Positions 1-7,867 of a stretch of DNA of 64,000 nucleotides are shown piece by piece. Position numbers and translations under genes: made by a program. The notes under the pieces were generated by a model. That model did no database searches, was not told the DNA's origin, and saw nothing but the letters and a program-made list of their open reading frames with translations. The DNA comes from JBFXIE01 sp050176255 (GTDB taxonomy: Bacteria; Pseudomonadota; Gammaproteobacteria; Burkholderiales; Burkholderiaceae_C). The DNA is taken from NCBI RefSeq assembly GCF_050176255.1, contig NZ_JBFXIE010000002.1; one strand, 5' to 3'. Every line of letters begins with the position of its first letter. The first letter of the stretch is position 1.

Positions 1-740
1 GCCCTTGCGCACTTCTTGACGATCACCCAGAACATCACGCGCGACATGGCCGCGCCCCTCTGGGTGACGAACAAATCCTGCGTCTGCTGCCCGCCCAGGA
101 TGGCGCTGCGACCCTGTGCCAGATAGCGCTCCAGCCAGCGCCGCGCCTCGTCCCCAAAGGGCACCAGCCGCTCCTTGCCGCCCTTGCCCATGATGCGCAG
201 CACCCCTTCGCCCAGCCCCAGGTGGAAGGTCTTGAGGGTGACCAGCTCGCTCACGCGCAGGCCGCTGGCATACATCAGCTCCAGCATGGCACGGTCGCGC
301 AGGCCCAGCGCGGTGGAGTCGTCGGGCGCGTGCAGCAAGGCTTCGACCTGCGCCTGCGACAGCGTGCCCGGCACGCGCAGGGGCTGCCGTGCAGCCTGCA
401 GGCGCACGGTGGGGTCGGCGGTGATGCGCCGCTCGCGCAGCGCCCAGTGAAAATAGCGCCGCAGCACCGTCAGGCGCCGATTGGCGGAGGTGGCGCGCGT
501 CTGCGCATGACGGGCTGCGAAGTAAGCCTGCAAGTGATGCTCTTCCGTGGCATCCAGAGATAACGCTGGCGCCTGCTGCGCCAGCCATCGCGCGTACAGC
601 GTGAGGTCGCGCCGGTAAGCTGCCAGCGTATTGCGCGACAGCCCGTCCTCCAGCCACAGCGCATCGATGAACTGGTCTATGGCGTTCTGGTTGTCGGGCG
701 GGCAATCGGACGGGCTGTCGGCAAGCATGTGGAAAACCAT
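1..740 (-). CDS. xerD: Tyrosine recombinase XerD, 3' end beyond the window
   Basis: XerD acts with XerC at dif to resolve chromosome dimers during division. The visible ~246 residues hold the N-terminal SAM-like core-binding domain (about residues 20-105) and the start of the catalytic domain. The first catalytic Arg lies in ASGLRVSELVTL near residue 162 and the beta-hairpin Lys in GKGGKERLVPFG. The HxxR and Tyr motifs would be left of position 1. The ATG at 740 is used; an in-frame ATG at 728 is possible. Nothing nearby (no attI, cassettes or phage genes) suggests a mobile integrase, so this is the chromosomal copy. XerD is preferred to XerC because of the VTLKTFHLGLGEGVLRIMGKGG stretch, a family-based judgement. 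Confidence 0.88.
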   Translation of the reverse strand, partial: MVFHMLADSPSDCPPDNQNAIDQFIDALWLEDGLSRNTLAAYRRDLTLYARWLAQQAPALSLDATEEHHLQAYFAARHAQTRATSANRRLTVLRRYFHWALRERRITADPTVRLQAARQPLRVPGTLSQAQVEALLHAPDDSTALGLRDRAMLELMYASGLRVSELVTLKTFHLGLGEGVLRIMGKGGKERLVPFGDEARRWLERYLAQGRSAILGGQQTQDLFVTQRGAAMSRVMFWVIVKKCAR

Positions 741-746
741 AGCACC

Positions 747-770
747 AAAAAAGCCCGGCCAGGGCCGGGC
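747..770 (-). terminator. Rho-independent terminator after the first Bug/TctC gene
   Basis: On the minus strand a perfect 8-bp stem (GCCCGGCC/GGCCGGGC, 2-nt loop) is followed by six T. It lies 25 bases after the binding-protein stop and just before the xerD start, so it insulates xerD from read-through. Confidence 0.85.
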
Positions 771-794
771 GGTGGCTGGCGGATGATTACAGGC

Positions 795-1757
795 TCAGTC
801 CAGCGAAAGCTTTTGTTTTTGCACCACGCCTTTGTACACGTCGAACTCGGCCTTGATCTGGTCGGCAAATTGCTCGGGCGTGTTGGCGATGATGATCGAG
901 CCGGTATCCTCGATGCGCTTGCGCACGGCAGGCTCTTCCAGCGCTTTTTTCACCCCGGCGCTGATCTTGTCCACCACGTCTTTGGACAAGCCCTTGGGGC
1001 CAACGATGCCGTAGTAGGCCATGCGGTTCACGGGCTCCAGGCCCATTTCCTTGAAAGTGGGCACATTGGGCAGGGCCGCCACGCGCTGCGGTGCGGCCAC
1101 CACGATGGGCACGAGACGGCCATCCTTGATGAAAGGCAGCGCCGAAGGCAGGTTGTCAAAGATGATCGGCACCTGGCCGGCCACGGTGTCGTTCAGCGCC
1201 GGGCCCGCGCCGCGATAGGGGATGTGCGTGACGAAGAGGCTGGTCAGCCCCTTGTACAACTCCATTTGCAGGTGTCCGATGCCGCCCGTGCCCGACGACG
1301 CGTATGAATATTTGCCCGGTGATCTCTGCACCTCGGCCACGAAAGACTTGTAGTCCTTGGCCGGAAAGCTGGGGTGCACGGCGATGATGTTGGGCGTGGC
1401 CGCGATGTTGACGATGGGCGTGAAGTCGGTCAGCGGGTTGTACGGCGTCTTGGGGTTGATGGCCGGGTTGGCCGCCGTGGTGGACACCGTGGCCATGCCC
1501 AGGTTGTAGCCATCGGATGCGGCGCGCGCCGTTTCCTGCGCTCCAATCACACCGCCCCCGCCGCCACGGTTTTCCACTACCACCGACTGCCCCAGCGCGC
1601 GCGCAAGCGGGTCGGAAATTACCCGGGCAATGATGTCGGTGGTGCCGCCTGGAGCAAAAGGCACCAGCAGCTTGACGGGCTTGACGGGATAGGCCTGGGC
1701 AAAAGCCGTTCCCGCAGCGGCCGCCAATACCAGTGCCAGACAGTTGCGACGTTGCAT
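795..1757 (-). CDS. Bug/TctC-family tripartite tricarboxylate transporter binding protein
   Basis: This is a periplasmic solute-binding protein of the tripartite tricarboxylate transporter family; the ligand cannot be read from sequence. The 320-aa product starts with a signal peptide (MQRRNCLALVLAAAAGTAFA, cleavage before QAYPVKP). It shows the family landmarks KLLVPFAPGGTTDIIAR, a Gly-rich VENRGGGGG loop and HIPYRGAGPALNDTVAG. The ATG at 1757 is chosen over an upstream in-frame start because AAGGAG lies 8 bases before it. No tctA or tctB membrane gene is adjacent, so it is an orphan binding protein, as is common in Comamonadaceae and Bordetella. The next gene on this strand is xerD, behind a strong terminator. 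Confidence 0.9.
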   Translation of the reverse strand: MQRRNCLALVLAAAAGTAFAQAYPVKPVKLLVPFAPGGTTDIIARVISDPLARALGQSVVVENRGGGGGVIGAQETARAASDGYNLGMATVSTTAANPAINPKTPYNPLTDFTPIVNIAATPNIIAVHPSFPAKDYKSFVAEVQRSPGKYSYASSGTGGIGHLQMELYKGLTSLFVTHIPYRGAGPALNDTVAGQVPIIFDNLPSALPFIKDGRLVPIVVAAPQRVAALPNVPTFKEMGLEPVNRMAYYGIVGPKGLSKDVVDKISAGVKKALEEPAVRKRIEDTGSIIIANTPEQFADQIKAEFDVYKGVVQKQKLSLD

Positions 1758-2127
1758 GCAAAAGCTCCTTATCGATGCGCGTTGGACAGGAAATGCGTGG
1801 GTAGGCGTTGATCCTACGGCGCAAGGCCCCTTTGACCAACCCACGCCAGCGTGGATTTGCCAGTGTTTTCCCCAATAAGCGCAGCTGTCAGCCCGTGTCC
1901 GCTGCTGGCCCCGTCGGGCACGGCAACGTCATGACAGGCAGGGGCGATGACGGCGCCGTGGGTCGCTTTGTGCCGTTGGACAATAACGCTGCGCACAAGC
2001 ACCTGGCGCAGCTATCACGCTGCCCCCCGCACGGGCGCCGCCGGGCGCTGTGCGCCGTCCACCTGGCCGCCGCAAAAGCGTGTCTGGGATTTGCTCGTGG
2101 CCCTTTTCAGCTCAGGGCCCGGCAGTG
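1758..2127. other. Intergenic stretch without a convincing gene
   Basis: About 370 bases upstream of the Bug/TctC gene. Short open frames exist on both strands but none has a good ribosome site or a recognisable product. The stretch probably carries the promoter of the binding-protein gene; I could not fix -35/-10 boxes with confidence. Confidence 0.4.
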
Positions 2128-2253
2128 CTACAAAGGCCAGCCTGACCCGCAATGAGGCGGCGTATCCGCGGGCTCGGGGGGTGGCGCTGGTATGTCGGGC
2201 TCTGCGGGCTGCCGGGCAGGGTCGCGGGGGATGGATGCCATGCATGCAATCAT
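2128..2253 (-). CDS. Possible 41-residue proline-rich small protein
   Basis: A short frame starts MIACMASIPRDP, has a proline/acidic middle (IPAPPPEPADTPP) and ends CGSGWPL. The support is an AGGAGA ribosome site 9 bases before the ATG and its same-strand position just downstream of another small gene. I do not recognise the family. There is no membrane segment. It could be a chance frame in GC-rich DNA. Confidence 0.35.
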   Translation of the reverse strand: MIACMASIPRDPARQPAEPDIPAPPPEPADTPPHCGSGWPL

Positions 2254-2315
2254 GATCCGGGTTCTCCTGGTACAGGCCAGGGCCATGGCGATGGCAGCGC
2301 CAAGGCCGCCATGCT

Positions 2316-2543
2316 TCAGTTGTCTTGCCGGCGAATGAGCTTGCGACCTGTCTCGGTGATGACGTACTCGCCTGACTGCGACTTGCTGATGTAGCCCCAC
2401 TCCAGCAACCGGCCGGACAGGTGCTGCTTGAGCGCTTCGGGCACGCGGATGACTTCGCCCAATTCAAGCTGTTTGAGGGTGGCTATCTCGTCCACGGTGG
2501 GGTCGAACGTGGGTGCGTGGTACTGGGGTTGGACGGTGGCCAT
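2316..2543 (-). CDS. Hypothetical small protein, 75 aa, winged-helix-like C-terminus
   Basis: The product runs MATVQPQYHAPTFDPTVDE and ends GYISKSQSGEYVITETGRKL. The segment ISKSQSGEYVITETGRKLI resembles the wing and last strand of small winged-helix proteins, where 'T..G..L' follows a beta-hairpin, so DNA binding is possible but unproven. The ATG at 2543 has AGGAGA 7 bases upstream and is preferred to a start 13 codons earlier. I cannot name a family. A 41-codon frame with a similar ribosome site follows on the same strand. Confidence 0.65.
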   Translation of the reverse strand: MATVQPQYHAPTFDPTVDEIATLKQLELGEVIRVPEALKQHLSGRLLEWGYISKSQSGEYVITETGRKLIRRQDN

Positions 2544-2733
2544 GGCTGGTTCTCCTGGTTCGGTCGGATTGCATGGTGCCATGTCCGTTTGAAGATGGCC
2601 TGGCGGGCACAGTCACCACGCATGCGCAAGGGTATTGCGCCCAGGCCGATTGCGCAATTGCCCAGACACCGGACAGCATTCATCACCGCGTACGGGCACA
2701 CGCGCCACACCGCCTCAGATCGTGAGCACGGTC

Positions 2734-3714
2734 TCAGGCGGACGGCGTGGGCGTTGCGCCGGTGCCGGCCGTTTCAGCGCCCGCTACTGCCTGCAGCCAG
2801 CGCGCAAATGCGGCCAGCACCGGGGGCTGGGGCTGGGCTGGGCTGACCAGGTAATAACCGCGCTCGCCGCGCAGTGGCCGGGCGCAGGCGATGACGAGGT
2901 CGCCACGCGCGATCTCGGCGTCGATCAGCATGGGCGGCATCAGCGCCACGCCCAGCCCGTGCGCGGCGGCAGCAGCCGTCATCGAAAAAAGCTCATAGCG
3001 CGGGCCATCCAGCGCGCGCGGCGCGTCGTGCACGCCCACGGCGTCAAACCACTGCTGCCAGGCGTAGGGCCGCGTGCTTTGCTGCAGCAGCGGCAGGCGG
3101 GCCAGCACTTGCGGCGGCAGGCCCTGGTGAGCGCGCCCGGTGCCGCGCGGCATGCCCGACTGCTGCGCGGCCATCTCCAGCAGGCGCGGGCTGCACACCG
3201 GCACCACGTCCTCATGCATCAGCAACTGCGCCTGCACGCCGGGCCAGTTGGCCACCTGCTCGGGCGTGCCGGCATACAGCGCAGCATCAAAAGCCGTGTC
3301 AGAAAACAAAAAAGGACGGGTGCGCGTTTCGATGTGGACGATGATTTCCGGGTGCTTTTGCGCCAGCAGCGGCAGGCGCGGAATCAGCCAGCGTGTGGCA
3401 AAAGTGGCTACCGCCGCCAGCGACAGCGCGCCGCCGTGCCCCTGATGCGCCATCACGTCCAGCGTGCCTTGCTCCAGCGCCTGCAGCCACCGCGCCACCT
3501 GGCGCCCGTAGTGCTGCCCCGCGGGGGTCAGCACCACGCCATGGCGCGTACGGCGAAACAGCTGCACGCCCAGTTGATCCTCCAGCGCCAATATCTGGCG
3601 CGAAACGGCGCTTTGCGTCAGCGCCAGCTCTTGCGCGGCGCGGGTGTAGCTCTCGTGGCGCGCAGCGGCTTCAAAGCAGGCCAGGGCCTGGGTGGAGGGC
3701 AGGTTTCGTCGCAT
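2734..3714 (-). CDS. LysR-family transcriptional regulator (GcvA-like), probable regulator of gcdH
   Basis: A 326-residue LysR-type regulator. The N-terminal winged helix-turn-helix is clear (LPSTQALACFEAAARHESYTRAAQELAL, then TQSAVSRQILALEDQLGVQLF), followed by a linker helix and a type-2 periplasmic-binding effector domain from about residue 92. It is divergent from glutaryl-CoA dehydrogenase across 165 bases. That is the usual arrangement in which LysR proteins control the neighbouring catabolic gene, so regulation of gcdH by a glutarate, lysine or aromatic-pathway metabolite is inferred. The C-terminus is Ala/Gly/Thr-rich and low-complexity. Confidence 0.88.
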   Translation of the reverse strand: MRRNLPSTQALACFEAAARHESYTRAAQELALTQSAVSRQILALEDQLGVQLFRRTRHGVVLTPAGQHYGRQVARWLQALEQGTLDVMAHQGHGGALSLAAVATFATRWLIPRLPLLAQKHPEIIVHIETRTRPFLFSDTAFDAALYAGTPEQVANWPGVQAQLLMHEDVVPVCSPRLLEMAAQQSGMPRGTGRAHQGLPPQVLARLPLLQQSTRPYAWQQWFDAVGVHDAPRALDGPRYELFSMTAAAAAHGLGVALMPPMLIDAEIARGDLVIACARPLRGERGYYLVSPAQPQPPVLAAFARWLQAVAGAETAGTGATPTPSA

Positions 3715-3879
3715 GGCCTCATATTACCCAGATATTCATCATGCGCATTTCTGGATGCAAAGAACTCGCTTGCCAGCTTTTGTGCTGTACCAATACCATC
3801 GGGCCCAGCACTCTTTTCATGCCTTCAACGCATGTTTAGGGTTTACCCGACCACCTCTTCACCCGCATCGGAGATATCC
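3715..3879. promoter_or_regulatory. Divergent lysR-gcdH control region
   Basis: This 165-base spacer must hold both promoters and the LysR operator. An inverted repeat GCAT-N6-ATGC at 3745-3758, just upstream of the regulator start, is a candidate operator. It is positioned for autoregulation. I did not find near-consensus -35/-10 boxes for gcdH. Confidence 0.4.
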
Positions 3880-5076
3880 ATGACCCGCACCGCCTTCCAA
3901 TGGGACGACCCCTTCCAGCTTGACCAGCAGCTCACCGATGACGAGCGCGCCATCCGTGACGCCGCGCGCGCTTACTGCCAGGACAAGCTGGCGCCGCGCG
4001 TGCTGGAGATGTTCCGCCACGAAAAGACCGACGTGAGCATCTTTCGCGAGATGGGCGAGCTGGGCCTGCTGGGCCCCACCATTCCCAGCGAGTACGGCGG
4101 CGCCGGCCTGAACTACGTGAGCTACGGCCTGGTGGCGCGCGAGATCGAGCGCGTGGACTCGGGCTACCGCTCCATGGCATCTGTGCAGTCGTCGCTGGTG
4201 ATGGTGCCGATCAACGAATTTGGCTCCGAAGCGCAAAAGCAAAAGTACCTGCCCAGGCTGGCCAGCGGCGAGTTCATCGGCTGCTTCGGCCTGACCGAGC
4301 CCGACCACGGCTCCGACCCCGGCAGCATGGTCACCCGCGCCCAGAAGGTCGCTGGTGGCTACAAGCTCAGCGGCGCCAAGATGTGGATCACCAACAGCCC
4401 CGTGGCCGACGTGTTCGTGGTGTGGGCCAAAGAGGTGTCTGAAGGCGGCAACGTGGGCCAGATCCGCGGCTTCATCCTGGACAAGGGCATGAAGGGCCTG
4501 ACGGCGCCCGCCATCCACGGCAAGGTGGGCCTTCGCGCCTCCATCACCGGCGAAATCGTCATGGACGAAGTGTTCGTGCCCGAAGAAAACGCCTTCCCCG
4601 AAGTGCGTGGCCTCAAGGGCCCCTTCACCTGCCTGAACAGCGCGCGCTTTGGCATTGCATGGGGCGCCATGGGCGCGGCCGAGTTCTGCTGGCACACCGC
4701 CCGCCAGTACACGCTGGACCGCAAGCAGTTTGGCCGCCCCCTGGCCGCCAACCAGCTGGTCCAGAAAAAGCTGGCCGACATGCAGACCGAAATCACCCTG
4801 GGCCTGCAAGCCGCCCTGCGCGTGGGCCGCATGAAGGATGAGCACCAGAACGTGGTCGAGATCACGTCCCTCATCAAGCGCAACAACTGCGGCAAGGCCC
4901 TGGACGTGGCCCGCCTGGCGCGCGACATGATGGGCGGCAACGGCATCAGCGACGAGTTCGGCGTGGCGCGTCACCTGGTGAACCTGGAGGTGGTCAACAC
5001 CTACGAGGGCACGCACGACGTGCACGCCCTCATCCTGGGCCGCGCGCAGACCGGCATCGCGGCATTCGCCAACTGA
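3880..5076 (+). CDS. gcdH: Glutaryl-CoA dehydrogenase
   Basis: FAD-dependent dehydrogenase/decarboxylase converting glutaryl-CoA to crotonyl-CoA in lysine, tryptophan and glutarate breakdown. The 398-residue product has the acyl-CoA dehydrogenase layout: helical N-domain, the FAD/substrate motif CFGLTEPDHGSDPGSM, the beta-domain motif KMWITNSPVADVFVVWAK, and the C-terminal NTYEGTHDVHALILGRA carrying the catalytic Glu. Length and motifs match GcdH rather than short-chain dehydrogenases. The ATG at 3880 (MTRTAFQWDDPF) has GGAGAT close upstream; the open frame continues far upstream only because stops are rare here. A repeat-derived hairpin follows the stop directly. Confidence 0.95.
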   Translation: MTRTAFQWDDPFQLDQQLTDDERAIRDAARAYCQDKLAPRVLEMFRHEKTDVSIFREMGELGLLGPTIPSEYGGAGLNYVSYGLVAREIERVDSGYRSMASVQSSLVMVPINEFGSEAQKQKYLPRLASGEFIGCFGLTEPDHGSDPGSMVTRAQKVAGGYKLSGAKMWITNSPVADVFVVWAKEVSEGGNVGQIRGFILDKGMKGLTAPAIHGKVGLRASITGEIVMDEVFVPEENAFPEVRGLKGPFTCLNSARFGIAWGAMGAAEFCWHTARQYTLDRKQFGRPLAANQLVQKKLADMQTEITLGLQAALRVGRMKDEHQNVVEITSLIKRNNCGKALDVARLARDMMGGNGISDEFGVARHLVNLEVVNTYEGTHDVHALILGRAQTGIAAFAN

Positions 5077-5085
5077 TAAAAAACC

Positions 5086-5127
5086 ATAGCTGCCAGCGCT
5101 TGATGGATATGGGCTGGCAGCGTTTTT
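5086..5127 (+). terminator. Repeat-derived hairpin acting as gcdH terminator
   Basis: A copy of the ATAGCTGC-N2-GCGCTT repeat sits 9 bases after the gcdH stop. It forms a 9-bp stem (GCTGCCAGC at 5089 with GCTGGCAGC at 5113) followed by GTTTTTG, so it also fits an intrinsic terminator. Confidence 0.6.
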
Positions 5128-5221
5128 GATCTAAAAAACCACCGCAAGCCCCACAGCCAACCCGGTCAGGCGCAGACGGCACGCCTTGGCACACATCAGC
5201 ACGTGCCAGCCAATGCACTGC

Positions 5222-5256
5222 AAGCCCCGCCCGCCTCGCGCCGGCGGGGCTTTTTT
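5222..5256 (+). terminator. Strong intrinsic terminator
   Basis: A 10-bp GC-rich stem (AAGCCCCGCC/GGCGGGGCTT, 11-nt loop) runs into six T. It is 146 bases after gcdH and separated from it by the repeat hairpin. The rest of 5128-5452 contains no gene I can support. Confidence 0.8.
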
Positions 5257-5452
5257 GTCATGGCCGCACCGCGAAACAACCCGACACAACGATGAAGCCC
5301 CGGCAAAGCCTGACGAAGCCCGCAGCGCCTGGTCAACCACCATGTCGGCAGCCGCGTCACAGACTGGCACCCCCATTGCACGTGAAGCGCAGCCCTTACC
5401 ATCTCCACGCCGCGGGGCCCTGCCCGGCGGGCCCACCACGAAAGCCACCATC

Positions 5453-6109
5453 ATGCCCCTGACCCGCTGGACCCCATTGCGCATCGTTGCCGCAGGCCTG
5501 ATCGGCGCGCTGGCGGCAGGCTGCGTAGCCGTGCCGGGCGACCCCTACTACGACACGGGCAGCAGCAGCTACCCGTACTACTCCACACAGCCATCGGTCA
5601 CCATTTACGAGCAGCCCGGCGTGATCTACACCGCGCCGCCCATCGGCTGGCGCAACTACCCGCCCGCCCCACCCGGCTGGCGCGAAAATGCCTGGCGCGA
5701 GCGCCAGTGGCACCTGGCCCGCGAACGCGAGCGTGAAATGCGTGAACGCGAATCGCGCGAGCGCGAAGCCCGCGAACGCGAACGCCGCCTGGCCGATCAG
5801 CGCCGCGAAGCCGACCGGCGTGAATTGGAACGCCGTGAATTTGAACGCCGTGATGCCGAGCGCCGCCGTGATGCCGAGCGCAGAGACATCGACCAGCGGC
5901 GCGAATGGGATCGCCGCCGCAACGAAGAGCGTCTGCAGCAACACCCCAACCCCGACGTGGCGCGCGAGCGCCAGCAACAGTTCGATCGCGACCGCCGCGC
6001 CGAACGACGGGCCGAGCGTGAACGCGGCGACCACGGCGACCGCGGCGCGCAACAGCCGCCGGGCGAGCGGCAAGGCAATCGGCCCGGCCAACGCCCCGAC
6101 TGGCGCTAA
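5453..6109 (+). CDS. Lipoprotein with a long Arg/Glu-rich helical tail
   Basis: A 218-residue exported protein of unknown function. A short signal peptide ends in a lipobox-like LAAGC (Cys24). A Tyr/Pro-rich region follows (SSYPYYSTQP, PPIGWRNYPPAPPGWRENAW). From about residue 85 to the end it is almost only Arg, Glu, Asp, Ala and Gln in short repeated units such as RRELERREFERRDAERRRD. That composition predicts a long charged single alpha-helix or coiled coil. The DNA of this part has near-tandem units, for example the repeated cgccgtgaa and cgccgtgatgccgag. No enzyme motif is visible. The ATG at 5453 is the only start that exposes the signal peptide. A DUF4124 exported protein follows on the same strand. 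Confidence 0.75.
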   Translation: MPLTRWTPLRIVAAGLIGALAAGCVAVPGDPYYDTGSSSYPYYSTQPSVTIYEQPGVIYTAPPIGWRNYPPAPPGWRENAWRERQWHLAREREREMRERESREREARERERRLADQRREADRRELERREFERRDAERRRDAERRDIDQRREWDRRRNEERLQQHPNPDVARERQQQFDRDRRAERRAERERGDHGDRGAQQPPGERQGNRPGQRPDWR

Positions 6110-6153
6110 GCTACCGCCACCGCCCGTCCACCACACCCCCTGAAGACCCGCAC

Positions 6154-6870
6154 ATGCCCGCTGCCCTGCCTGCCCCTGCCCTCGCCGCCCTGGTGCTGAC
6201 GATCACCGCCGCGTGTCTGCCCTTGCCTTCAACTGCGCAGGTGGTGCGCTGCACCGACCCGGCCACGGGCAAGGTGACCTACACCGACGGCGACTGCGGC
6301 CGCGGACAGGCCGCGCGCGAGGTAGAGGCGCGCAAAACACCGCAAGAGATACAGCAAGAGCGCGAACAGGCCGCCCAGGCCCTGCAACGCAAACAAGACC
6401 GGCAACAGCAAGCGCTGCAGCAGCGCCAGAGCACCGCGCCGGCCCCGACCGCCGACCCGCCCCGCGCCGCAGCCCCTGCTGCCGACCCGGCGCAATCCGC
6501 CGACTGCCAGCGCGCGCGCAAAAATCTGCAAGACGTACTGGCCACCCTGGGCCGCGGCATGTATGACGAGCAAACGCGCCTGGACGCCGCGCAGCGCCAG
6601 GCCGACCTGGCGTGTCTGAGCCCCGCAGACTACGCCCGCGCAGAAAGCGCCCGCACCAGCAGCCAGGCCAGCCCTGTGCCTTATGCCGTGCCTTATCCGG
6701 CTCCCTATCCGGCGCCTCATTGGGGGGCCTATCCGCACCCACCGCGCCCTCACCCTGCCCCGCCGCCAGCGGCTGCGCCCGGCCGGCCCGCGCCGCCGCC
6801 CGGACGCGACATCACCCACTGCAACGTGTTTCGCTGCTACGACAGGCAGGGCAACACCTACCCCCGCTGA
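6154..6870 (+). CDS. DUF4124-domain secreted protein
   Basis: A 238-residue exported protein. The signal peptide (MPAALPAPALAALVLTITAA, cleavage near STAQ) leads into a DUF4124 module (VVRCTDPATGKVTYTDGDCG), a short fold common in betaproteobacterial envelope proteins of unknown role. A Gln/Arg/Ala-rich helix follows, then a Cys pair region, a Pro/Tyr/Ala segment with PYPAPYPAP repeats and a C-terminal NVFRCYDRQGNTYPR. Its stop codon abuts the stop of the convergent epimerase-like gene with no spacer. Confidence 0.8.
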   Translation: MPAALPAPALAALVLTITAACLPLPSTAQVVRCTDPATGKVTYTDGDCGRGQAAREVEARKTPQEIQQEREQAAQALQRKQDRQQQALQQRQSTAPAPTADPPRAAAPAADPAQSADCQRARKNLQDVLATLGRGMYDEQTRLDAAQRQADLACLSPADYARAESARTSSQASPVPYAVPYPAPYPAPHWGAYPHPPRPHPAPPPAAAPGRPAPPPGRDITHCNVFRCYDRQGNTYPR

Positions 6871-7818
6871 TCAGGGCTGCAGCCCCTCGCGCACCGTGGG
6901 GTAGCGCAGGCGCAGGCGCAGCTCGCGCCGCATGCGGGTGGTGAGCAGCCGCCGCGACTCGCCCATGAAACTCAGCAGCGACACGGGCAATTGCTGCTGC
7001 GCGGTGCTGCGCGGCACGCGCGGCGGGCGCGGCAGGTCGAACAGGTCGGCCGCCAGGTCAAAGTAGTCCCCCATCTTCAACTGGCTGTCGTCGGCCAGGT
7101 TGTACGTGCGCTGCGCGCGCCCGCGCCATAGCGCCAGCGCGCAGGCGCGTGCCAGGTCGTCGGCGTGGATGTGGTTGGTATAGACGTCATCGGGCGCAGC
7201 CAGCACCGGCGTGCCGCGGCGCAGCCGCGCTTCGGGCGTGCCGCCCTCGCGATCAGGCGCATAGATGCCGGGCACCCGCAAGATGCTGGCACGCACGCCC
7301 GCACGCCCCAGGTGACGCACCACGCGCTCGGCATTCACCCGGCGCTGCGCGCGCGGCGTGGCCGGTGCCACCGGGCGCGACTCAGGCACCCACGCGCCCG
7401 CACAGTCGCCGTACACCCCGCTGGTGGACGCATACACCAGCGCCTGCGGCAGCGTGCGCCGGCGCAGCGCCCGCGCCAGGGCCGCGCTGCGCGGGTCCAG
7501 CCACCACTGCGGCCCCACTTCACGCTCGCCCGGCGGGGGCGCCAGGTGCAGCACGCACGTGGCCAGGCCCGCCAGGCGCGCCAGCGTGGCTGGCCGGTCC
7601 AGGTTGCCCACCAGCGGTGTGACGCCCGCGGCGCGCAGCAGCGGCACGCGCGCGGGCGAAGAAGTCAGCGCGAGAACACGCGGGCGGCCGCTGCCGGACT
7701 GGAGCGCGCCCAGACTGCGCGCCACGCGCAGGCCGACGTCACCGCAGCCGATGATGAGCACGCGCTCGCGCCTGAAACGCGCTGGCAAGACGCCAAGGGG
7801 GTTTTGGTTTGAGGGCAA
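6871..7818 (-). CDS. NAD(P)-binding epimerase/reductase-like SDR protein
   Basis: Extended short-chain dehydrogenase/reductase-like protein of about 315 residues. The N-terminal Rossmann motif is VLIIGCGDVGLRVA (GxGxxG variant). YASTSGVYGDCAGAWVPE contains the SxxxY region of YeeZ-type epimerases, and the C-terminal half is typical of NAD-dependent epimerase-like proteins (HADDLARACALAL, TYNLADDSQ). Substrate unknown. The start is uncertain: I use TTG at 7818 (reading PSNQNPLGVLP next) because the next good Rossmann-proximal start would be a GTG right at VLIIGC, and longer forms would overlap the divergent ferredoxin-reductase gene. No clear ribosome site supports any choice. Confidence 0.75.
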   Translation of the reverse strand: MPSNQNPLGVLPARFRRERVLIIGCGDVGLRVARSLGALQSGSGRPRVLALTSSPARVPLLRAAGVTPLVGNLDRPATLARLAGLATCVLHLAPPPGEREVGPQWWLDPRSAALARALRRRTLPQALVYASTSGVYGDCAGAWVPESRPVAPATPRAQRRVNAERVVRHLGRAGVRASILRVPGIYAPDREGGTPEARLRRGTPVLAAPDDVYTNHIHADDLARACALALWRGRAQRTYNLADDSQLKMGDYFDLAADLFDLPRPPRVPRSTAQQQLPVSLLSFMGESRRLLTTRMRRELRLRLRYPTVREGLQP

Positions 7819-7867
7819 AATCGATCGTTTTGCTTGGCTAAAGACGACCCCGAGGATACCCACAGAA

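Noticed and set aside
1..740. Phage or integron integrase
   Set aside because: The sequence matches chromosomal XerD and no attI, cassette or phage genes lie nearby.
1814..2002. 62-codon minus-strand frame upstream of the first Bug/TctC gene
   Set aside because: No ribosome site, no recognisable family, and it overlaps the expected promoter region.
2635..3879. Long open frame extending gcdH about 415 codons upstream
   Set aside because: It runs antisense to the LysR gene and has no similarity to acyl-CoA dehydrogenases. The family N-terminus and a ribosome site fit the start at 3880.
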